Notes under the pieces: generated by a model | What the model was told of the DNA's origin: nothing | Databases searched by the model: none | Seen by the model: only the letters and a program-made list of their open reading frames with translations | Source of the DNA: Theobroma cacao | Taxonomy: Eukaryota; Streptophyta; Magnoliopsida; Malvales; Malvaceae | NCBI RefSeq assembly: GCF_000208745.1 | Contig: NC_030850.1 | Span: forward strand, 34,320,350 to 34,384,349 | DNA: 64,000 nucleotides | Direction of reading: 5' to 3' | Translations under genes and position numbers: made by a program | Shown here: positions 48,634-60,223 of the stretch, piece by piece | Position numbering within the stretch: position 1 is the stretch's first letter | How the letters are laid out: each line of letters opens with the position of its first letter

Positions 48634-51600
48634 GGTTTATTGGTACCAGATAACAATAATAATAACTAATAACGATGGGAATAGCAAATAGGTGGAGACC
48701 AACAGATTAAAAGAAAACAATATCTACGAACTGAAAGCTAAGAGAGAAAGGATATATAGATCCAAAAGCTGTGTTTATTTTCGAAAGAGGGAGAACGAAT
48801 TTTTCTTTTCTTTTCTTCTCTTTTTTTTTTTTTTTTGGCTCTCTTCCCAGCCTGTCTATCTTTTCTTTCTTTCTCTCTCAGAGAGAGGGGGCCTTTGGTG
48901 GTGCTATGGTGTTTTTTTGCAGATCTCACAGAACTCGATAATCAGGGTTTTCTTAACTTTCTGTTGCTTTCTCGGCCCTTCATATGTTTCGATTTGTTTC
49001 TTCATGGACCATTTTGTCCTTGCGTTCATCTGTTTATTTACGGAAATGGCTTCGGGAGAAAAGAAAGCTGCCGCTACTACACGTCATGATAGTTGTCCAA
49101 AGTTATTTTTCTATTATATAGGGTGTTAATGATCTTATACGGTTGCCCCCACGTTTGGCTCCGGTGGGGTCTCTTGCATTTGCCCTTTATCTCGTTGATT
49201 TTTTGGGGCAATTTCCCCATCAAGAACCTGAATGAACGTTACTGTTTTGGAAATTACACGTGAAGAGTGCATTAAGGGACAAAGAGCTCGCCCTATAGGA
49301 TCATTCCCCCAACAGGCGTCAGGTCTTAGGGGTGTTTTGGTCAATTGCGATAATTTTTTTTTAAAAAAATGATTAAATGGATGAAACCTAACATCTTTCA
49401 CTCCTAGAGCAGAGGGAATGGAAGAAACGGGGGCGTTGGTGGGGGAAGGAAGGGGAGGAGAGTGAATCAAACGCGTTGAAACCAACGCGCGGGTAAGAGG
49501 AAGTGGAAAACACGTCTGCCCCACAGGAGAAATGGATTTGATGAGTGTACTTGGGTTGGTCCCACTCGGGATTGGGGGGCCTCTGTGAAGAAGGGTTGAT
49601 GGAAAAGAGGGGAAGGTCTCTCCCAAAGAGTGAAAAGCACAGAATGTGATACCCGGAGATTTTTAGCAGGTTATAAAAGCTAGAAATAGCAGGCAGGCAC
49701 CACCGGAAGCAGCAAACTGTTAATCAGGAAGACCCAACCCCAACCTTAGGTGTCAGGTTGTTGCAGATTTTCAAGATTAATTAATTAACTACTTGATTAA
49801 AATAAATGAAGAATTTTTAAAATAAAACCCAATGTTATTTTGTTTTATTTTCAATTATTTTGTGATATATAAGAATATTTATTTCTTAAAACTGTTCAAC
49901 ACTTGTAACGTTGTTATCTTAAGCTTGTGCCTAATAATTCATTTCATGCAATGTTTGGAGAGGACCTACCATTATAGGGTGTGACAAAGAGGGGAGTGGA
50001 ATCCAAATGGTCAAAACATAATGAAATACTTATTATGATGCCAAAATGGGCTAATGGTGCTTTCTCAAATAAAAACACTACTTTTTTTAAGTCATTTGTG
50101 AAATGGACCAGTATCCTTCCTAATCCTACAGTCAGTCTTATCTAACTGTTGGCTACTAGCCTATAGATTTTATTACTATATTGAAGGAATAATAGCATGG
50201 TAGGGGAAATAAAGAAAAGAAAAAAACTCACCCACTCATATTCATTGTTATTTGCACTTGACCAGTAAACTCATTTTGGATTTCCTTTTTTCATTAAATT
50301 TCAGAAACCAATGATCTTTTTCTGTAGAAAAAGAAAGCCATTGATTGATGAAGAATTTGGTAGTAGTATAAGGTTGGTTCGATATGAATTTTGTATCTTG
50401 CAGCCTAGCAATAATGTGGAGTATGCCCTACTGCAAAGAGAAGTTGACCCAATAAATTCTTTTAACACCGGTTGGAGTAAATAGTAGAAGAGTAAAGAGT
50501 TAGCTCCAAAACAAGGGCTTTTGCTTTTCTTTACGTTCGCTCGTTGGCAGTGGCCGCAGGGACCCAAGTCTACTCCCCCACCCACAGTTTGACACATGCA
50601 ACACAAAACAACGCAACAAATACAAAAAGATAATAGAAACAGGAGAATGAAACAGGGTTTGCTCTCTTTACATGACAAATCTTTAAAATGAATAAACACG
50701 AATATTGATGTGGGGTATACTGGGAGCTAGGGTTGCAGCCATTTTGTACCAGATTTTTGTTAAAAAAAAATTTGCAGAATTATTAAAACGCATCTCCCCT
50801 CACTTTCCCCCTCCCTCTTTCTCCAAAGAATTTATAGGGCTTTCTTTCTCTGGGTCGTTATATACAGCCAATGCCAATTTGGAAAAGTCCAGAGGCATTT
50901 GATCTCATGGCCCTGGGGTTATACATTACATGACATCTATCCAATTTTTCCAGCATGCAACGCATCACGAACCATAACACAGAAGACTTCTCTTTACTTT
51001 TATGTCAATGTATATGCCTCTGTTTATGAGAATAAAAATGATTTTTCGAGCTGCAGAGAGCAGATAGAAACGTTTCCGAGAACTCAAAAGCATAAAACAA
51101 TCATTACGTTAGGCCATCACTGCAGTCCAAAGTAGTATATTTGTTAAAATAATCAGTATCCAAGGTAAGCTGGCCTAGCCACACATGCCAAAGCTTCCCT
51201 TAACGCTTCCCTCTTTGTTTTTTTACTTGGCAATTTCTTTTTCAACCTGGTTAAGTGAACCAGTAGAAAATTTTCTCTTTTTTTTTTTTCCTTCGTTGCA
51301 TTGACATGAATAGACAGTTAAAAAAAGAAGTCCCAAATATAAAAAAGCCTTTCTCCTTAAGCATTTTCTGTCAATACTTTATTGTGTGGCATGGCATGAT
51401 TGTCTATTACTTAATTGACAATTCTGCTTTCGATTATCATTAATTGAATAGTAGCATGTTTTTAAAAAGGAAAAGAATCATTGTTTTTGCTGATGCAAAG
51501 GTTAGCACTTAACAGGTATATTTATCATTTTAATTTTCCAGGGGGCTATACTTTGCTGCATATAAACAAGTGGAGTTTTTCCTTTTTCCAAGTACAATTA

Positions 51601-54448
51601 CTCTACCATGAATCCTAACCTCCGGATCCCTACCGGCAGCTGCAATGGCCAAATATCTATATTGCCATTATTAATCAATCGACCCACAGCTGTAAAATTT
51701 TCTTCTGTCTTTGTCAGATCAATTATTGACAGTACATTGATGTTCCGCGAGAATAGAGCGGCTCCGTCTGTTATCCTTTTTGTATCTTTGACTAAATTTG
51801 GTCTGAACCCCGTTACGGATTCAAGGCTAATTTTCTGGGTGTTAACAACATATATATTGCCTTAACCTTCGAGAACAAAGAACTAGAAAACCAACAGCTA
51901 GTTCCCTACATCTCTATTGCACCGCCGCTGCTGGGCTACTCCATCTTTGAACTAAGAAGTAAGGTCAATGAAAAACTGCAGTGAAGTCATAGCTAGGTCA
52001 AGCAGCAAGAAAAACTTTAATTTTCCTAATAAATTGTTCAGTACATATCATTGAACAAGTAGATCAAGGACTCGGGAATTTCCCTGAGAAGTTTTCCCTT
52101 TTGTGATTTTGCAGCAGATTTCCATAATGCAACGAAGACATGTCCTCATCATTTGCAGCTCTGACATCAACTAGAAGCAGAGTAGATAAATATGATAAAG
52201 AAACTCAGATCATAAACCAAAATTAACCTAGAGAGAGCAAAACGAAAAGCTTCAATGTTTCCAGCAAGACAGTGATGCAAACAACAGAGAAAAACCACCA
52301 TTTACCTGGGCCGTAACTCCTTAAACCCTTCATCTGAAGAAACCCTAAAATATTTATCGATCCCCTGAGAAAATCTATGTATGCAAATTATTTAAGGACA
52401 CTAAAGTTATATTTAGCTTTGTCACGGTGTAAGAGTAAACAGATATTCTTGCAAAAACTAACGAGCAAAATGATCTGGTCCAGGTTGGAGCACTTAAATG
52501 AGTAAATAATCCAGAAACTTTGAGCTTTGAGTTAGGGTTCATAAGCCAAAAGATTGTCGGATCCGTAACCCTCAAGTCCTAAACCTATTAAACCAAGTGC
52601 ATCGCGAAGCATATTAACAGGCAGAAGAAAAAGAGGGGAGCCGATGTTCGATCATCCGTTTCAAATCAGAGGAGAAGAAGGAAAAACAAATTGAACTGAA
52701 ACTTGAAATACAGAGTTTGCATTGGACAAAAGAAAGTTGGGAATCTTTGAAAGGAAAGAAAATGAACAAACAAACATGAAGCATTACGATTATATCATCT
52801 ACTTCAGCCGCATTTCAATCTCAGACTTTCTGCTTTGAGTGGATCATTCGAACCGGTCTTAAAGCCACTTTTAAGTTTGGAAGAGTAGGCGCTAGGCAGG
52901 GTTACTAATAAATACATCTTGAATACTTATTTTCAGAGTACGACTTAACTTTCTCTGGTTCATTAACTGATAAACAAAGAGGACTTACTTAGTTGGATCA
53001 ACTTCTTCCACCTTTCGAGTCTTTGCAGTATACTAGTAGTACCTTTTTTCTTACCAAACCCCCAGGCATAATCACATCAGGAGGATGAGAAAAGGGGTTA
53101 GACAAGTGAGAAACAGTAAAACTTTTGTTTCTAAACTGATCTATTTTATGCTTTAACTGACCTTGATCTGACTTTATCATGCCTTCCAGCCACCACCATG
53201 CTGCAGCTCCAGCACTTTTCTCTTACTTACGTGCCCTTGAGAGAGAGAAGGATAAATGGGGAGCAACCTTTTTTATTTGTTTATAATTATTTCTAATGTG
53301 ATGTTTGTACAGCAACTGAGCATGGAGTGATCGCACAACTGACGAGGAGCGGCGCTAGTTTTTATGAACCTTGTTTTGTATGTCTCTGATTCTTTAATGG
53401 ATCTTCCTTATCTGTTGTTTCACTTCTTTCTTTGGTTTTTTTTTTATTTTTTATTTTTTGCCCTTCTGAAGCTTTTAGGATTATGCCAGGCATAACTTAT
53501 TGCTTAAATACCACATTTATTGTTTAAAACATGAATTCTTTAAAGAAATATATAAGTTGGAGTCATAATTTATTAAATAGGAAATCTGAACTGCAAAAAA
53601 TTATCAATTTTACTGTTTATTGTTCAAAATAATTAATTATCAAATGATTTTTAAAGTAAGCAAGGGATGAGACAATGCCGTTATAGCAAATTTATATAAA
53701 ACGCATATTTTTAAAATGTATTATTAAAAATATTTTTAGTAATATTTTTATAAATTTGACTGTATCATACAATTTTTTTTGTTTAATCAGATTTTGTTAT
53801 TTTATTATCATATAAATTGATGCAAAACTTTAATTATAATCATATTTGTAATCAAAACAGACAAAAACTTAATAAAATTCTGTTAATATAAACACGTTTA
53901 AAAATCAAATTTACATCATAAAATGTATAATCACATAATGAACACTCCACTAATAAACTAATAATTGAAAATAACATACAATCTTTAAGTTTGCAAATAA
54001 CTCACACCATAAACATAAAACGAAGTCATCACTACAAACAGAAGTCTCGACCCTCTTGAGAATCTTCGATAGCGAAACGCAGTAGAAGCAGACTGCAGGA
54101 TACCAACTTGAAAGTCTTCAAAAGCAGAATAAATCAGTCACAAAAATATCCAAATTAAATTTTTTTATTACTATTAAATATAAAAAGTGTAATTGAAAAT
54201 TTAAAATAACTATATAAAATTTTTAAGATTACACAAGGTATATATTAACATTACCATGAAAAAATATGATTAGCTAATTATATCTATTAATTCCATGCAA
54301 TCTCGTTACCCTATTATAAAATTAATTATCATAATTAATAGAGAGGAAGAAAAAAACTTTCAAAACTCCATTCCTCTTTCTTTTTTGGTGGACATTGCTT
54401 TATTAGTTATCTTTCAAACAACAAATCAAATTTCCTGCTTTTAACTTT
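48634..54448. other. Long intergenic region with no supportable gene
   Basis: This includes the promoter of the acidic-protein gene (TC-rich tract near 48815-48880, with ctctcagagagagg at 48876-48889). A 163-codon minus-strand frame at 49135-49626 has proline/serine-rich, chance-like composition. The 50.7-53.3 kb part is less AT-rich and includes many short frames and possible splice signals, so a non-coding transcript cannot be excluded, but I see no protein family and no known microRNA sequence. Confidence 0.4.
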
Positions 54449-54469
54449 ATATATATATATATATATATA
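54449..54469. repeat. TA microsatellite
   Basis: About ten TA dinucleotides in a row; likely polymorphic in length. Confidence 0.9.
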
Positions 54470-57318
54470 ATTTTCAACGGCCGCACCGATGATCCCATGG
54501 ATTATAGAAGTCAACAACAAAGGACAGAATGAATACGACGCCGTAGGTATTCGTATTGTAGCCTTTGCCCCCCGACTTCATTGATTCCGAGGCATTTGGC
54601 AGCAGCATGGTGTCCCACTCCCAATTAAACATCAAAACTCCTGATTAAGCAAATTTTGTTATAAAATAATCATCAATAGTTCTGACAGTGCATGTTGGAT
54701 AGGCCATAGACAATTAGTTTATTCATTCTGATTCTCTATTAGTTGTATCGATTAGTTATTAAATAAAAAAAAATTGCATATTTATACCCTAATTTAAGAG
54801 TTGAAATAATTTATTTATTTTTGAAATTATGTTAAAATAAAAAAAATTTTGATTTCATTCTTTTATCTCATCTAATAAATAAAATCACACAATAAGATTT
54901 TTGGGACATAATTTTAAAATTGTGGATGAAAACATATAGTTTACTTAAGATTAACCTTTTTATTAGTTTTTTTTTTTTTACTTTTGTAGTATATAATTAT
55001 CATTTTACTTTCGAGACATTTTGAAAAAATAAAGATCAAGATTTATAAATACTCAATAATAAATAAATTTATAAATTAAAAAGTCTAAAAAATAAATATT
55101 TTATTAGTATATCATATCTATACTACATATACACTCTTATAATTAACAAGTTTAATTTTGATCTTACTCCGGATTTCTTATTCTAACTTTAATCAGTATG
55201 TAATAACTTCTTGGATTTGTCGTTAGTAATTACGTTTAGATTAATTAGATTTAAATTTTTTTTGGCAAATTGCAGCAAGTGTTTACTTGTTTATTGGAAT
55301 AGAAATTTTGTTGGTGTTTATAATTTTGATGGGACAATTAAAAGCAACTGATAGTGACAGCGCTAATAGTAACAACGAGTTGCTTGCCGATTTCAAGACA
55401 TCTGTATGGCTTTGATGCTAGTGGGGCAGCAACTAAGTCTAATACCGTCTCATCTAACCTATATAAATACTATCAAATCCTTTTCTAATTGTTTTCTTTT
55501 TTTTCTTTTAGAATTCGGATTATAATTATTACGAATCATAATTGTACACATCGAGTCGAATTTGAGCTGAATTATTTCAGATAAATTTTTAAAAGATTTT
55601 TAGTAAAACTTGACATAATATTTGAAACAATTTTTAAATCATTTAAAAAAATTTAAATAAATATTTATTTTTCTATTAAGTTCAATTGAGTCTTGTTGAA
55701 CCCTTATATTTTTATTTTGAATAAACAACTAATTATCATTAATCAGAATATCAATAATTATTATATTACATTAATATATTATAAAATCATATTATCATAT
55801 CATATTGGTATGTCATTATTTATTATGATAAACCAACTATTAATTATAAAAAATTATTTAATCATAAAAATTTGAATGATTTCATAATTCACACGAATTA
55901 TTAATGTTCCACTTGTTCAGTTTTATAAAATCAAATCAAATATTTTCAATTAATTATTCAGATCATTTTGAATTTTAAATCAATTCAAATTCAGATAATT
56001 TCACATTTAAATTATTTTTAAATACACATTATTAATTTTTTTCAATCAAATCGAATTTAGATTTAAACAAATCAAAAGAATTTTTAGAATTTGGATCCAC
56101 TTTATCGGTTCCAAATTCTGAATATTCATAACAGGGACGACAACAACGTTGTTGAGCTCGTTTCAACGTACCACAATGTCCTTTGGACGGGAGAAAAAGA
56201 TAGGTTTACGGCAACAGATTTTTCTTTAGTAAATAGTAATATACTTGTCGAAAAGGACAATTTAAGACCAAAAAGAGAAACAGTTGATGAGGTGGCAACT
56301 GGCAGACAACGCTGCAAAGGACAGTCCTATAATAATAACAGCATGATACGGTTTTAAGTTGCTTTGAGTCCTTGGCTGTGCCCTATAAAGACTTCAATAA
56401 TAGATAAAGTACGAGAACACGACACAAACAAGAAAGTAGCAACTGGCCAACCGCTGCCTTCGTTTTTACATGATTGAGATCCGAGTAGAGGACTCTTGTC
56501 CCAGTTCTAGACTTCTACTACGTTCTATGCAAATAGGTTTGCTAGGTTCATACGCATGCGTCAGGTACTTCTCGGGTTTTTCACAGGTTTTTTCTGTTGT
56601 ACTAAACGACAGAGTTGTAGCTCCTCAACAGTTCTATTTTGTACATTGAAGTAAATTTTTCTTAACAACACCATGGGTTGGCTCTAAGCTACCAAATGGA
56701 TCCTGTTAGCTGTATGATGTGAAAATATTAGGCTTATCTTACAGTAGAATACATGATTACAACAAGTATCAAATACATATAAAATGCTTAACTCACAGTA
56801 TATATATACCAGTAAAGTGGAGAAGTTGATTCAAAATCCATACAAACTCGTTTCCAGAACAGAAGAGCAAAATCGTGGTACTTGATGTAGAAAGATTGTC
56901 TCATTTCAACACACTGCAGCAAAGAATAGTGGATCTCAAAATGTATGGTAGTAGTAATAATTTAAACTGATAAAAAATGCCAGTTAAAAGATAAAGACGA
57001 GTGGCGTAGAACCACGATGAGAGGAGCAGAGGTGTAAAATCATCTTGGTGAAGTTAAAGAATGGTGGTGGTCAATATTTCGACAAATTCCCTTCTGAATC
57101 AGCTAAGAACCCTAGGGCAGTTAGAGTTTTAAAAATGGGGTAAAAGACATTGTAGCCAGTCCCAAACAGTTTGCAATGATTTTAGTTGAGCTTAGTGGGG
57201 GTATATGAGAAGCAACTATGCAAATGTATTAGCAACAATTTAATCAGTGAAGTTTTGTCTCAGAAACAAATTGCACTGTGCAATACTCAATGCAAAAGTT
57301 CAAGTAAAATTAGGAAAC
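54470..57318. other. Intergenic region downstream of SYP71
   Basis: Mostly AT-rich and non-coding, with a repeat copy at 55590-55880. The 3' UTR of the SYP71 gene probably occupies part of 56900-57318. No other gene is supported. Confidence 0.4.
55590..55880. repeat. Long-inverted-repeat element, copy 7 (fragment)
   Basis: Matches the family order: taagttcaattgagtcttgt, ttatatttttattttgaata, caactaattatcattaatca, tattggtatgtcatta and aaccaactattaattataaa. The outer right arm is weak or missing. Confidence 0.45.
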
Positions 57319-59149
57319 TTACTTGTATAAATAAGCAGCAATACCAAGAATTATGCACAAGAGGATGATATCAATGCAAAAGTTGCGGCTTGACCTCAGC
57401 TGAACAGATCAAAATAAACATGGCGGAAATTAGGGAAGAGATAGAAATCAGCTTCCATCCAAAATCAAAATATGAAAGACAATCCAAATTACCTGGTTAA
57501 CAGTATCCTTAAGTCTCACATTCGTGTTTTTCAGATCAGAGGCTGCCCTATCCACCTGGAAGATATCAAACACAGTGTTAATATTGAACTTCTAATCTGC
57601 AGAAACTTTCAGATGAAGAAAGATAATGTTCTAAACCATATCTTTTTCACCTCACAAAGACCAAACATCAATAACTAGTTACTAATTATTGGATTTAAAA
57701 ATACTAAAGACAATGCAAACAGCAGCTATAAAGTTAAGTTTCTGATGTAATGGTTCTTCTATTAAAAGACTTCAGATATGAATTGAATATTGCCAGAATG
57801 CTATCAGCAAACTAACAGAAAAATTGTCCATGTTCATGACGAGTACAGGAGGATATCAAGAGCTAGATAAATAAGAAAATCACCTTCTCATCTATTTCAT
57901 CCATCAGTGGCATTTGTCTGTCTATTTCCTGCCAAAAGGAAAAATAGTATCTTTAGAACAAGAATGACGAAAAGAACTGCCATAAGATCTCAGTGTTTAA
58001 TAATTTATACCACAAGTAAATACACAATATCGTGCAAACTAACCTCATTCATATCATGAGCCATGTTTTTCAAAGTGTCCAAGCCTTCTGCTATAACCTC
58101 CAAACCTTGATCCTACAAAAAAGAATAATCCCCAAAACATCGCGGCAATCAGAGTTACGAATGATAACATAATAGAACAGGGAGACGCAGCATTTGGAAT
58201 AGCAAGCAAAACAAAGTAAATATCTCACAGCAATGATAAGGCAAACAATAACAGTAACGAAAACAATTCCTACCTGTTTCATTCTGCGCATTTCATACTC
58301 TTGCCTAAAGCGGTCAGACTCTTCAGTCTGTTGAAAGTACTCACTTTCGAATGCCTCTTCTGTTTGCAACATTAAGACTGTTTGATCAAAGGCCTCTTGA
58401 CATAACAATAATCCAATAAATAAATGATTATTACCTGAAGATGAGTCAATTTTAATTCCAGTGTAAGAAGATGAAGCTGCCCAACCACCACTAACACCAC
58501 CACTTTGCTTGGCTGCAGCTGTTGATCCATCCGGTATTGCTTCAATCCTATCTTTCAGTGAATAAACCAAATCGTTTCGAGCTTCAAGCTCTTCTCTTGA
58601 GAGCCCCTTTACCTATACCCCAAAGATTAATACTACCACTTTACAAACATAATTACTACTAAGGTGATCAATTAGCAACTTTGAAAACTAATCAAGCCAA
58701 AAAAAAAAAACAGAGAAGGAAAGACCTTTTTGAGAGCTAGTCGTTGTAATTTGGGGAGTTCCTCAAGCAATCGAGCTTTTGTTCTACGAATTTCCGCATT
58801 CATAGCAACCGCCGTAGCCCTGCTCTTTTCCGTTGCAGCAGCTTCCGATTTCTACGGGATTTTTTAATTATTAACACCAAAACAAAATAAGCAGAAAATT
58901 TTTTTGTTCTTCGTCACCGAGAAAACAAAAAGGTAGCAACTTTTAACGTATATGGAAAAAACCCTGGAGAAGGGAGAGGAAGAAGAGTTACACCTGGAGA
59001 GCGGCATCGATTTCGGACTCAACGACGCCGTAAAGGCGGGCGAAAGCGTCATCGCCGGTGACGTTGGCCTCTTTGTGCTTATCGATATCGTACTTTTCGT
59101 ATTTCTTGCAAATTGCGTCGACTCTCGTGATCAAGTCTATCACCGTCAT
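57319..59149 (-). CDS. SYP71: Qc-SNARE of the SYP7 group (SYP71-like syntaxin)
   Basis: Eight exons on the minus strand, 58994-59149, 58726-58851, 58435-58612, 58274-58359, 58044-58112, 57884-57928, 57493-57555 and 57319-57399, join in frame to 267 residues (Arabidopsis SYP71 is 266 as I recall). It starts MTVIDLITRVDAICKKYEKYD. An N-terminal helical region (1-130) leads to a Qc-SNARE coiled coil (about 178-241) with the zero-layer glutamine Q210 in EIDRQMPLMDEID. The C-terminal anchor is RNFCIDIILLCIILGIAAYLY (247-266). SYP7 proteins work at the ER and plasma membrane, including cell-plate fusion with KNOLLE-type Qa-SNAREs. The stop codon sits inside a perfect donor consensus, so an alternative last exon is possible. 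SYP73, BRH1 and RIC1 are near each other in Arabidopsis, as here. Confidence 0.94.
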
Positions 59150-60223
59150 CTCCCTTCCTTCTCTCTAAAACTCCACTGTTTCTCTCCCTCTCTCTTCTCT
59201 TTCTCTCTGTGGAAGTTCCTCTTACTTTCTGCGCGGAGATTCTGTTTCTTTCAGTTTTTTATTTTTGAAGTTACAGAGAGACAAACGGACACGGAGACAG
59301 CGAGAGTCAAACAACAAAAATGGCCGAAACGAAACAAATGTTTCGATGCTTTTGCGTTTTATCCGTTGGATTCTTTCCAAGTTGAATTTAAGCGGATCTT
59401 ACGGTTAAGAGACGTGGATTTCAATGAGCTCAGTTACAGAGGATTCCCTCTCCGTCACCCAGGGAACAGACAAGACACGTATAAAGTGAGAGTTCCAAGC
59501 TTTCCATCTTCTTCAAGATTTTTACTGGACATGTTCGGTAAGATACCAAAGATTTTCACTTTCACTTCGCTGTAATTCGTTTGAATCAAGCTTTTAACTG
59601 AACATAAAACAGAGTCATGATGATGAATTACCGTTGTAATATTAACCTTGTGTCAAGGCAATAAGCAAGAAGAAGAAGCGGAGTCGCGAGATTTTCTTTT
59701 CTTCAAAGAGGAAGGCTTTTGAATGAAGGAACAAGTTTGGAAGCAAGGCAACCTTTAAAAGAAAGTTAAGATCTTATCAAATTCTTTGTTTTTCTAATTA
59801 AATAAGGAAGTTTGGTTTAGCTTACGTGTGTTCGTAACATAAAAGAAAGGTCCAACAATGATCTAATCTCTGTTGGGTTTGAGTATTTAAGTCCATCTGA
59901 AAGTTGCTTTCTGCTAGTTCAATTCATTCGCCTTTCTAGAACGAAGGCCAAACAGTTCCTTTGGACCAGGTGGCGCGTTTTCTGCACGTTGTTCTTGCTC
60001 GAGCGTGGCCTTGTTTTCAATCTCCTTTGCTTATATTGACTCTCACTACGGCAGCAGTCAATGAAAGGCCATTAAAGAAAAAAAAGGGAAAACCAATGTC
60101 CATTGTCTCCATATATAAATCTTTCTCAATATCTTTTTTAGGCACCACTAATTAAAAAAGCTTTATGCTTTTAATTCCTTTATGAATTGTCTCTTTTAAT
60201 TACCTCTAAGAATAACCCCAAAC
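59150..60223. other. Divergent promoter region between SYP71 and the TMEM8-like gene
   Basis: 1.07 kb separates the two start codons, which point away from each other. A TC-rich leader tract of SYP71 lies at 59155-59225. No separate gene is supported. Confidence 0.5.

Noticed and set aside
49135..49626. 163-codon minus-strand frame
   Set aside because: Pro/Ser/Thr-rich chance-like translation with no conserved motif, upstream of another gene and without splice partners.
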